Shown piece by piece: positions 50,839-61,463 of a stretch of DNA of 64,000 bases. The notes below the pieces were generated by a model that ran no database searches, had not been told where the DNA came from, and worked only from the letters and a program-made list of their open reading frames with translations. Source of the DNA: Paracyclopina nana (lineage: Eukaryota; Arthropoda; Copepoda; Cyclopoida; Cyclopettidae). The stretch covers positions 5,590,001 to 5,654,000 of the forward strand of contig JAGUCH010000009.1 of the NCBI GenBank assembly GCA_019096065.1, written 5' to 3'. The translations under genes were made by a program, and so were the position numbers. The first letter of the stretch is position 1. Each line of letters opens with the position of its first letter.

Positions 50839-51074
50839 ATGGAGGAATGTGTCAAAGTCTACGACTGGAGTTTGGCGTGGACGATTGCGGACTTTTTGCG
50901 CTCATGAGCTCCGACGTGTCGGCCGTGTCGTCCAGGTAGACGAGGCGGCCGTGGCGGCCGTCGCGGCCGGCTGGCCGCCCACTGCCCTCGCTCCCGTCAG
51001 TGACTTGAGTCGACAGTTCACCTCAAGAGCGTAGCACATGGACTAAGGAGACCAGCACCCAAAGGCCAACCTTC
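50839..51074 (+). promoter_or_regulatory. Kibra 5' leader / promoter-proximal region with three uORFs
   Basis: GC-rich, CpG-rich DNA just ahead of the kibra ATG. Three upstream ATGs open short frames that all close before the main start: 50839-50907 (22 codons), 50904-50939 (overlapping the first at ATGA, 11 codons) and 51038-51046 (ATG GAC TAA, 2 codons). If the leader starts left of these, they could lower initiation at the main ATG (51075). The transcription start was not located. Confidence 0.45.
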
Positions 51075-54000
51075 ATGGCTCAGCTGCCCAAGAGGCGGCC
51101 ACAGACGGCCTTCGCGGGCCTCTTGCCCTCGCAGGGCATGGAGGCCGTCTCAGAGGCCGCCACCATCACCGTGGCCAACGCGAACCTCAAGCACTGTCCC
51201 CTGCCCGAGGGCTGGGACATGGGCATCGACTACGATGGCAAGCCCTACTTCATCGACCACAAGAGCAGAACCACCACTTGGATCGACCCGAGAGACAGGT
51301 ACGAGGCCAAAAAGGCCACGATCGCCGAGCTCGCTGCGCTAGGTGAAATTCCATTCTCCCCCTCGCGCGGCTCAGCCTCAACTCGACTCCCGCATGCTTA
51401 AGCGACGCCACCGAAGCTGGAGGAGGCTGCAAGAGGAAAGGCCGCTGGCGAGAAGGCCGCTGGCGTCCATGCAATGGCGACCTTGCCATAGTAACGGCCC
51501 CTAGGCCTGACATTCCATCCTCCCCCTCCCTCCCGTGAAGTCCATCTCACACTTTTCCTGGCTGGCTCGCGGTGAAGTAGACGCTCGCGCCCCCTAGCGG
51601 AAAGAATTCGTGACAGCTTGGCCTACTACTGCTAGAATAGCATATATAGCATACTGCTCTATGTAGGACTCGCGCGGTTACCTTTATATATGCTTATGAT
51701 GTTGCTTTGTGTCAGGAATGCGCCGCGTTGCGCTGCTTATCTTTTTGCCTCGAATGCGAAATTCCTCGGAAACATGCCAGATTCTGCTGAGATGACTTCT
51801 TATACGCCAATGCATGCCCATTTTTCAGCACCACCAAGCCCGCAGACTTTACCGAATGCGTCGGGGATGAGCTCCCCGTGGGCTGGGAGCAAGCCTACGA
51901 TTTCCAGAGAGGCATCTACTATGTAGACCACATCAACCGTAAGCCTTTACAGCTAGAAAAGGGGATGTGTCTTTGGTAATTCGAGCTTCTTGTCTTCCGC
52001 AGAGCGAACTCAAGAAACCGATCCGCGGTCCGAGTGGCGAGCTCTTCAGGAGGAGATGCTCAGGTCGTATTTGGCCTCTGCAGAACACGACCTCAAGGCC
52101 AAGCAGGAGTTGATTGATGTCAAGCACCAAAGGCTCAACTTGGCTCAGGACGAGTACCAGCACTTGAACAACACGTTGAGCACTCTGTCCGCCAGCAGTA
52201 CCTCATGTAAGCGAGAATTTTGGCACTAGTTTTCTAGTCAGTTTCATTGTATACATTTATACAACTGCAAATGGATACAGCCATAGCCTCTCCCCCTTTG
52301 TTGCACCACCGAAGACAGCTCTCCTCGTGTGTCCATCCTGTGGCCTTGAGGCCTAAGGTTGGGCAGACTTTGCCTGCTGGACGGCAGTGCTATTCTGCCG
52401 TCACGAGCCCAATTATCTCGTGCAAGTGCACAACAGCCTCGGCGAGGCCGGCCTCCACAATTCCAGGTTCACTAAGAGTGCTGCTCCCCCAGACTGGATT
52501 TTTTTTCTAAACCATTGCACAAATCTTAACCAACTCGACTCTATAGTTCTTGTAGTAGACCTGATCGAAAAATGCTTTCACTCTAATTGAACCATAAATC
52601 CCTGCGGAGTAATGGCCGAAAAAGGCCATCCCAAGCGACCATTGCTAACTTGAATTGTTTTTGCCTCTAATCTACTTTTGCCAATAACTCCCAAGTAGCT
52701 ACTGCTCATCCTTTCTTGCTCTCTGCTTGCAGTGAACTCGTCATGCTCCACGGGTAGCAAGTATGACGTGGACCTTTTACGAGCTGATGTGGGCCAGTGC
52801 AAAGCGAGGGTGCAGAAATTAAAGCGAGAATTGGCCAACATTGATGCTGAAGTGTCCATCAAGCAGAAAGGCATGGAAACGTTGTCAAGGGTCAAAGACA
52901 AATACTCAGAGGAGACGAATGGCCTCACTCTTGAAGAGGCTCGAGCCATCAAGGCAGAGCTCAGCAACATACAAAAGTCTTTGCACACTGGAGAACAAGA
53001 GAAGATCGAACTCATGAAGAACCTGGCTTGCCTCAAAGACGACCTTGTGCGACTGCAACATTCGGATAGCACAATGGACGTCTCCTCCAAGCAGCATAAT
53101 CCTGCCATTGAGAGGCTGTCGATGGCCTCACAAACGGATCTGTCTGGTGATCTTCTTCCTGTCGGAGCTCGGTTGGCAGAAATGGCCAGGATCCGGCTGC
53201 AGTACGACGAAACAAGGCAGCAAGTTCAGGATATTCAACAGGTGAGCCTACTTTGTACTCAACGAATGCTCATTTTCCTAACCTTGACAAATTACTTTTG
53301 CGCGGCTTAATTGAAGGAGTCTGGGTAAAACTTTTTGATTTCCTTGCCTTGACTTTCACACGCGACTATCGTAATTTGCTATTGTATTATGCAGAGCTTG
53401 GCATCACTAGAGGAGCGAATCGATCCTGGCCAGCTTGAGTCGGACAAGGATCGGCTGCTTTTGATACAGGAGAAAGAGCACCTGCTGCGCGAACTCCGCT
53501 CCATTAGCCCGCGGTCAAAGTCCAGCAAGGATATGGAGAAGATCAAGGCCAAGTGCGACCGGCTGGAAAACGACCTAAGCGATGCCATGGAGACTTCCAA
53601 CCGCTGCATAGCGGATCGTCTCCGAGTTCACGAGACCAAGCAAATGCTCCTGCAGCAGCTGACCGAGGCCATGAGGGCCATGACTCAATTAGAGTCCCAA
53701 CTCAAAACCCTCTCAGCCTCCACGCTTTCTATGAGTTCATCGTCCTCGTTGGGCTCGCTGTCATCCTCGCATGCCTCATCCAAAGGTTCCCTCTCGTCTC
53801 TGTCTTTCACCGACATCTACGGACTGTCAACGACCACTGCGACCTCAGTGGTTGACCTCACTCGAAAGGCCTTGCAGAAACCTGCGCACAAGTTGTCCTC
53901 CTCTCAGTTGAGCCTAAGCCCACATAGCTCGCTCAGCTCGTTATCACCTCCAGTTACTCCGATGGATCCGGGCTATCTTCCAACCTACGATCAAGCTCGG

Positions 54001-56207
54001 TCAAGGCAGAGCCAGCAGCAGCCTCTGAGGCTGACAACCATAGACGAAACCAACAATCACTTGACTCCTACCAGCGTTGGACTCGAACTGGAGTATCTGC
54101 TCAATCATAGAACATCGAGGTCTCAAGATTCAGGAGCTCCTTTGTCACCCACAGCCACGACCGCGTCGACGGGGTCAAGTGGCTCCAAAGCAAAATCGTT
54201 GCAACCAGCTCTCATATCCTCGGCCGTCTCGAGTGAGTCTGTGGCCGGTGACTCGGGAGTGTTCGAGGCCACGTCGCCAGCCAAGCATTGTCCTCCCGCT
54301 GACGCAGAAAAGCTCTCCTCTCTGATGGCTGCCATGAGTTTCGAGGCTGCCCAGGTGCAAATCAAAATCAGCTACGAAAAAGAAGATTCACTGTTGCACA
54401 TTGGCGTGGAGAAAGCCCGAAACTTGCGCACGCTCGTCATCAAACCCAATCGCCTACTGTAAGCAACTCGTTACAACCACGTGATAATATGTAGTTAATT
54501 TAATTTTGTCCCTGGAATAGGTACTTAAAAGTATCCCTGGTGCCATCAGTATCGCCCTCCAATTGGTCTTTCACGACAAAAACTGTCAGTGCTGACGTCG
54601 AATTCCCCGAGTTTGGCGAAAGTTTTCCGGTGGCGGTGCCAAAGGCCAAGCTTTCTAGCAAAACGCTCCAGGTGACCATATGGAGCATAGACAGCATAGA
54701 ATCCGACCGCACGAGTTGCGTGGGATCAGTTCAAATCAGCCTCGCTGATTTCGACTGGAACGTCACCAGTGTGCGGTGGTACAATGTCCTCAGCCTCCAA
54801 TTCATGCTCCAGCAGCAGCCAGCAGCCAAGAAGAAGGCCAGCTTTTTTGGCAGTGCCTCGGCATTTTCGAGCCACCAAGGAACTCTAACAGAGGAGAGCA
54901 GCGATGATTCAACCATCATTTCCTCGCAGGTATGTGCAGTATAGCGATTCACGCGTTATTGGGTCATTCAAGAAATTGCCCCTTTCTTGCAGGCCTCCAC
55001 TCTCACCAGAAACATGGACCCGGATAACATGCTGAGCCATAGCTACGCTAATGACGCCAGCGGCTTCGAGGCCCTGGAGGATGACCTCAATTGCAGCAAT
55101 GACGACGACGATGACATTGTCATTCCGAGTGAGCCCTGCAAAGCATTTCACATGATGGGCAATCTCCTCAAAGTGGCCAAAACTGACAAAGAGACAAACA
55201 CCGAGTGCGTTTTCGTCAGACCCGAGGCTCGAAATTGTTCGACGAAAATGTTCAAGGCCGATCAAGCGGTGAAGAGGTCGAAAACGTTCAGCCCGAAAGA
55301 TGCCAAGGACAAGTATTCGATGAGTGTCAAGCTGAATCGCAGCGATTCGGATGGTGCTATGCCGCTTTACAGGAAACTGCCATTCCAGCACAAAATGAAG
55401 GAGCGAAGGTCGCTGAGGCTACCCACGAAGCTGACCTTGGCCTCGAGACCTACGCTAGCCTCGTCCTCTGCCAGCTCCAAGCCCATGCTGGAGGATGGGC
55501 CGGGCTCTCTCCCCTTGGCCACTAAACTGCAATTAAAACGAAGTCGAAGGTTAGCCAGAACAAAGGAGCATATGATGGAGACTCCGCTCGACTTGGAGCT
55601 AGATTTGGCTGCACAAAGGACCAAGCTGGACTTGCTCCAAAGTGACATTGCCAGGCTTAAAGATATTCAGGCCAAACTAGAAGACGTCAAGGCATCCGGA
55701 GTTGATCCAGACTCGTCGTGGCTTCAAGATCACGAGTATCTTGAGAGCCTGCTCGTTAGGGTAATAAGCCTTAGTTCTAATAAGCGATCAATTCTTTCTA
55801 TTCGGTTCTTCTTTCAGATTGATAAGTTGCATTGCAAGAGCAAAGAGGAGAAACAATTGGAGAAAATGGTCAGAAAGACAGGCCGGGAGATCCATAGGCT
55901 TCGCAAAGCTAAGCTGGGCTACGGAGAGTTGGACAAGCACATGTTCGCTGAGAAAATGGCCTTCCTAACGACCTCGAAATTTGAAGTGCCTCCAATGCTT
56001 TTTTCCTCGGAAGATTGCTCATCGCGAAGCTCGACGCTGAAGCACAATGCAGAAGTCTGCCAAGCCCTTGAGTCGTCGACGACAGACTCCTCCTCATCCA
56101 CTTGCTCAACTCCGACACCTCATTTTTTGAAGTCTTCCTCGACGTCTCCTCCGCCCCCAGAAAGATTTAGCTACGACATTGATCCAGATATCGGAGTCAT
56201 TGTTTGA
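51075..56207 (+). CDS. kibra: Kibra (WWC-family WW, coiled-coil and C2 scaffold)
   Basis: Eight exons: 51075-51298, 51829-51938, 52003-52206, 52733-53241, 53395-54458, 54521-54929, 54993-55760 and 55818-56207. Phases close, giving 1225 aa (fly protein of similar size). WW1 spans about 42-72 (W47, W69). WW2 begins at W94 and lacks the second Trp, as in vertebrate KIBRA. Coiled coils follow in exons 3-5, then a Ser-rich linker, and a C2 domain at about 665-795 ([20 protein letters not shown] onward). Conserved NRSDSD and ERRSLRL (about 977) match the aPKC-binding region of WWC1, followed by the C-terminal [15 protein letters not shown] helix. Kibra works at the apical cortex with Merlin and Expanded to switch on Hippo kinase signalling. 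The protein extends about 60 residues beyond the family's usual end and finishes GVIV, a possible class II PDZ ligand. Confidence 0.95.
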
Positions 56208-56516
56208 TGTGCCATCGATAGCTATTCGAAAACTTTTTATGATCTACTATAGCTAGTTTCTTCTACTTCTTCCAATTCCTATATAGACATACTTACTCGT
56301 TGTGCAACTAATAATAATAACTTTAGAAGTTTATCGAAAGCTCCGGAGTGGAACTTTGTCATTTGTAGCATGCGAAAATGATACAGCCATCGATCTTATT
56401 AATGCGTTTCGGCATATTTCAGAGGGTGTTGCTGCAATTACATCGATTTCCCAAGTGGAATCACATTGAAAATATTCACTTTCGTTCCGAGGGAGAGTAG
56501 CATGTTAGACAAAACA

Positions 56517-56522
56517 ATTAAA
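56517..56522 (+). promoter_or_regulatory. Candidate kibra poly(A) signal (ATTAAA)
   Basis: ATTAAA lies 310 bases after the kibra stop and 86 bases before the next gene's ATG. No AATAAA was seen in the interval. The 56208-56607 stretch holds nothing else that I can support; it must contain the kibra 3' UTR and the next gene's promoter. Confidence 0.3.
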
Positions 56523-56607
56523 GTCATTAAGGTAATTTTTAAAAAAATGAGCAGATCGATGATTTTTCGATCTTATTGTGGCTTCCCTAAACAATGCAGG
56601 CATAATT

Positions 56608-58014
56608 ATGTCTTTCTCTTCGAGAAATAAGATATTCGCATACCTTGGAGGCATAGGAATTGTCGGTTTCATAATTGCTACATTTTTTACGCATGCCCGA
56701 CACGAGTCAGTATTAATATTATTGTTTAATTTTTTACTTTTACTACATGAACTCTAGCAGATTTTTGAAAGTGGATAGCGCTAAAGAAGAGGCCAATGTG
56801 GAATTGTACGATTTGGAACTGGATTTCCAAGAAACTCCCACTATTGAAGATTTTTATGCCTATTTCTGGTAAATTAACTAGAAAGTTTTTTTTCACGTTT
56901 TCATTGCTCAAGCTTACATAAGGTATGCGTCTACGAGTGAGGAATTTTGCGCTGCTTTTGCATCGTTTAAAAGGCTTCAAAATCTTAGAAAGCACCTAGC
57001 AAATACCAAGAATGTCGATTATGTCATTTTGTATTATGAAAGCGTGGAAGTCAACCCCGAGATCATGAGCATCTTAGAGCTGTGGCAGCTTGAAGGAGGC
57101 CTCATTGGACCAGTGAACGCAACCACTGATGACTTGTAAGTCAAAGGCTTACTCTTATGGAGCATTTAATAGGAGTGTGAGTTTGTCTAGTGAAAGCCAA
57201 GAAGTGATGCTCAAGTTTTTCTCCTACAAGTTTGACTACCAATGGATCGTTCTGATGGACCCACTTGGAATTCCATTGCAACCAATGGATGAGCTTTTTC
57301 AGCTCTTCAACACTGATGTTTCAAAAAAATTTGGCTTTCGTCCAGCTGGAGAGCTAACAAATTTGGCTCTTCCTAAAGCTTCCATTAAGGAAGAAAGAGA
57401 GCTTACGAAAGGAGGCTTATCGTCAAAAAAGCCGTTTTGTAAGCATTATTATTACGCATATGCTATTTGATAACAACGATACATTTAGGCCCCAATCCAT
57501 CCGAGTTGGGTACAACAGCTATGATGGTAATCCAGCCTTTAATTGATGCTGAAAATCGTATTCTAGCTGCAATCCAGTCCATGCATGACATGAAGAGGCC
57601 TTCGCGTAATGGGCTATTAAAAGATCTCTTTTTAATCAACGAAGAATTCTCTTGTCATGACGAAATACTCACGTTGCCTCCCCAATACTGCATTCATGAC
57701 GAGCAACTATTTTCTAGAGTAAGCCTTTAGAAAGCTGCTCAGATAATGGAAATCTTGCATAACTTTGATTACAGAATAACAATAATCGGCTGTTGTTGGA
57801 TTCAGCAAAATTTATTTTCACTGGCCCTGCAATTCACCCTTTGAGGCTTGATAGCAGAAAACAAAAGCATGTAAGAAGTTCTTTTTAAGGAAATTAACGA
57901 AGTGCTTGATTTTCACACCGAAATAAGGTGTTATCAAGGATTCCCAATGGACATATACGAGCCGAGATCAAAGGTTGGATTAGCGAAGTGAGAGAGATTT
58001 GCTACAATATTTAG
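56608..58014 (+). CDS. Divergent GT8-like putative type II membrane glycosyltransferase
   Basis: Seven exons inferred: 56608-56705, 56761-56868, 56923-57135, 57191-57438, 57489-57718, 57775-57870 and 57928-58014, 359 aa with closing phases. A short cytoplasmic start is followed by one hydrophobic anchor (about 8-28). The lumenal part follows the GT8 (glycogenin / glucose N-acetyltransferase-like) order: FWYASTSEEFCAAFASFKRL, then VDYVILYYESV, then WIVLMDPLGIPLQPMDELFQ where the DXD metal site should be, then LGTTAMMVIQPL, CHDEILTLPPQYC, and AKFIFTGPAIHPL near the end. The DXD appears as D-P-L, so metal binding and activity are doubtful. Exon 1/2 joining is the weakest point: it needs donor GA|GTCAGT at 56706, and the acceptor could be three bases earlier. 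The donor at 57136 also has a nearer AG giving an implausible 37-nt intron, so 57191 was chosen. Family assignment is by pattern only. Confidence 0.65.
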
Positions 58015-58091
58015 AAGTGTATCTATTCTATGATGAACATGTAAAAATTGAAATCACAAACATCGATAAATGGTGGTTAGTGTGTATATGA

Positions 58092-61000
58092 TTATTCATC
58101 CATGTTGGTTTTCCGCTTGGACGCAGACTTGGTGGCCAATATTCTTAAAATGCGTCTAGTGTTCTCAAGCCGCTTTTTCAAAGATGTCATTGAGAGCAAA
58201 GATACCTGGAGAATAATGTAATGTAGGAAATAGTGAGAAAAAGATTGCGTTTGGGAGTGCTACCTTAATTTGAGGGTCAATAGGGAATATGTTGAGGATC
58301 CACCAGGCCCAGGTTGGCCCATTTGGCAAGGTCCAATAATTCGCCTCTGCTTCTGGCAGACGGCCGTAATGGACCGAAATACCGGCCTTGACGGTATCCT
58401 CGCTACCGTCCAGCCAATTTTTCGTGTCTTGCAAAGTCTCGTCATGAAGCTTTTTAAGCTCTGCAAAAAAAATTCAAGATTGAATCCACGATGAATAGGA
58501 CTATTACGCTATAGTAATCTACCTTCCAAGCTGTTGTCGTCGTCCACTGGATCATCCTTCAGGAATTCAACTTTAGCAGTTTGATAGCCATCCAAAATGC
58601 TCCGTTCGAGAACTTTGAACCTTCTCCCTCCAGATGTGTCCAGGATCGATCTTCCGTCGGGGAAAAACTGGATGTCTCTGATCTCTAGCATAGTTCCATA
58701 ATTAGCATATCTGGAAGAAAAAGAAGAGTTGGCCGTGAATCACCATCCAAATGACACGGAAGCTTTTGAACCTACTGGAGCTCACTGTTGACAGCACAAC
58801 ACATGCCGAATTCTCTCGCTCCGATTTCCATGCAGCGTCGAATCATCAGCCTGTAGCGAGGCTCAAACACGTGAAGAGGACATGGAATATTTGGAAAGGA
58901 CAGTGTGCACACGAAAATTGGAACATGGCTCGTTCCAGCCAGGCCCGTCTGACCACCAGCCAGTTGCTGCAAATGAGAGATTATTGGAACCACATTTCGT
59001 TTTAAAAGTACTACATTGATATGCACCTGCATTTCACTCTCGTGAATCTTCATGCGCTCGGAATACTCTTCAGGCAACACCTTTTTCATGGCTGTCTCGA
59101 CGAATTCGTTTGTCATGGTTTCTCTCCGCTCAGAGAGGTAAAGCTTCAGCGTGGCTGACTTGCACATGGGGCAGCAAGTGTTGTGGTCAAGCACTCGGTC
59201 GAGACAAGTCTTGCAGAACGTATGTCCGCACGGAGTGGTGATGGGTTTCCACAGGAGCCTCATGCACAGTGGGCATTCATAGTCCGTGGAGTCGACCTGG
59301 TCAGCTGGGATTTTCCGCGTGGGCTTCGAAATGGCCTGGCCATCCGGATTGACGATCCAGTTCAGCTCTTCCGGGAGCTCCTCGAGAAGACTCACGGCGG
59401 AGTCCTCGTCGTCCGAAATGATGTCGAGATACTGGCCAAGCTGCTGGAGACACTCTGGAAGATCGGAGGTCTTGAAGTCGCCCAAGTCGTTGAGAGAAGA
59501 CGCGTTTGAGGAGGAGGCCTTCAATTTGTTGTTGCTATCACAGAATGAATTTGAGTCCAGGGTCGAGAGGCTGGTCCCGGAAGAGCTGGGCGACAGCATT
59601 TTCTCTGAGGTCGAGGTCTTCAACAAGTGATGAAGTTCTTTGGCTAGCTCCAGCTTGACTGGTCGTGCGTTGATCGTCTCAAGGGAGAGGCAGGCGAAGA
59701 AGGCCTTGAAGGCCTCGCTCCGTTGCCCCATCAGACGCAACGCCATGCCCTTGCGCAGGTAGCCCTTGGCCCAATCTGGCCTAATGCTGATCGCCAGTTC
59801 TGCGTCCTCCAAAGCAGCTTTTGTGTCTCCCAGTTTCAAGTGAGTCAAGGACCGATTTCCAAGGATGAAATGATCTTCTGGGGCTGGAAAAGCAAAGCAA
59901 TTGACGATTTTTGCTAATATCTTTTTTGTGAGTGGTTACCTAAGCTAAATGCTTCGTTGTACATCTTCAAAGCTTCGCGATAGTTTCCGGAGCCGAAAAA
60001 CTTGTTGGCTTTGCTTCGTATGTCATTGGCTTTCAGATCGATGCTCCAGTACTTCCGCACCAGTCCATTGACCAAAGTGTCGTTGGAGATGCACTTTAGA
60101 TCGTCCTCTGGCTTGGATGTTTGCCTCTCCAGCTGACCCGAGGCAGTGAGTGTTAAACGAGGCTCTTCCTTCCGCCAAGGAGATTTGCACTGCAACAAGG
60201 AAAATAAATTAATTATGAAGAGAAAGCCATTGGGAAAAAATGATCTTACTTTCAAGCACATTGACTGATTGGCAGGATTGTTCATGACGTGTTCCCTGCA
60301 AAACGTGTGCCCGCATGGCAAAGTAACGGGCTCCACAAGGACTCCATAGCAAGATGGACAACTGAAGGGATCAGGACAAGGATCGCCAGCTTTGGCAACA
60401 AAACAGTCGTTGGTATCACACGGAGGAGCGATGATCTCCGGATGCTCTGATGATGCCTTCTTCTTGGCAATCAAGAAATCGCACGAGTTCCGCGTTTTGC
60501 CCATCGACTGCAAAAAGGTGCTCAGGCAATCATGAGTGAGCTCTTGATCAGGTTTCTTGAGCATCAGTGCTTGACCATAGGCACAAAGGGCTTCCGTGAA
60601 TTGGCCTATTTCACACAGAGCATCGCCAAACTCTGCAAACAGAAGATTTGAAATTACATAAAAATAAAGGCTTGGATAGAACATATAAAAATCCGCAAGA
60701 TGGAGCTTCAATTTGTTTTCGCTTAAGGTATACCCAACCATTTTCGCCATTCGACCGTCAAAAATGCCAAAATACATAAAAAGCTATAAAAACCACTTCT
60801 GGTAATTTTATCCCCTGCTACGGTGGCGCCATCCAAGGTGGTAGCGGAAAATAGTTTGAACTAAATCTCTTGATCTAGGCTATAATTAATGATAGCGTGG
60901 AGTCAATTATACTATATAACCATGACAAGGAACCGAGCTCTTAACGAGGTTTACGTAACCAAGTGCTTACGTCAAGAACTGAAGATCAGCTTGTTTCCAA

Positions 61001-61463
61001 TATAATTAACGTTAATTACTTTGCCACGTAACAACGTAAAACTAACGTGGCTCAAAATTACCAATATACTTGCTTGAAATTTTTAATTTTTTGCGCTGTA
61101 ACGACATATGGAACAGCCAAGGGAAAAATGCTCAAAAAAATCAGTTAGTTTCAGGTTTAACCCGTTTTTTTTCGCAAAAAAAGGGTTAAATAAATAATTA
61201 CGTAACCGCAAGATGTTACGCAACTTACCAACATAGAGCTCAGATTTTTCCTCTTCGACATCACAATTTTTGATGCTATGATAGATTTGCTGCAGTCTTA
61301 GCCAGTCTTGAAGGTTTTTCTTCGTCGGGATTTTCTCCCGGCTGAATTTCCTCTTCGATTTGTTTTCACCAGTTGACGTATTTTTTGTGGAGGAGGCGAA
61401 AGGTGAAATAATGCAGGGATTTTGTTGAAACAGAGGCATTTCTGCGTCCTCGTTGGCGTTCAT
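58092..61463 (-). CDS. LONRF: LON peptidase N-terminal domain and RING finger protein
   Basis: Eight minus-strand exons: 61463-61229, 60632-60250, 60189-59940, 59883-59027, 58966-58776, 58710-58523, 58460-58264 and 58205-58092. Phases close, giving 804 aa (vertebrate LONRF1-3 about 750-770). Order: a TPR-like unit (FGDALCEIGQFTEALCAYGQ), RING 1 from C170 (CPSC...CGHTFC), TPR repeats (KANKFFGSGNYREALKMYNE; then GNRSLTHLKLGDTKAALEDA), RING 2 from C493 (CPLC...CGHTFC...CCPMC), and a LON substrate-binding domain from about 585 (CPLHVFEPRYRLMIRRC; WTLPNGPTWAWWILNIFPID), ending in the typical basic tail. It lacks a LON protease catalytic domain, so it is expected to be an E3 ubiquitin ligase. Which of LONRF1, 2 or 3 it represents cannot be decided. 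The stop lies 77 bases from the convergent GT8-like gene. Intron 1 (596 nt) holds a dispersed repeat copy. Confidence 0.93.
60690..60890 (-). repeat. Dispersed repeat copy (GATGGCGCCACC family) in LONRF intron 1
   Basis: On the minus strand: AGCCTAGATCAAGAGATTTA, GATGGCGCCACCGTAG, TACCAGAAGTGG, GGCATTTTTGACGGTCGAAT, GGCGAAAATGG, AAATTGAAGCTCCATCTTGC. It lies wholly within the intron between 60633 and 61228. Confidence 0.75.
61156..61190. repeat. Short inverted repeat in LONRF intron 1
   Basis: TTTAACCC, G and eight T pair with seven A and GGGTTAAA around CGC, a 35-base hairpin. Nearby are several TTACGTAA-like palindromic words (60948, 61198 region), also present near 62400. Confidence 0.6.

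Noticed and set aside
53389-55525. Several minus-strand and shifted frames over kibra exons.
   Set aside because: Shadows of the kibra coding frame.
57136-57172. A 37-nt intron in the GT8-like gene using the first AG after the donor.
   Set aside because: Far shorter than every other intron in the window. The AG at 57190 gives 55 nt, a better pyrimidine tract and the same reading frame.
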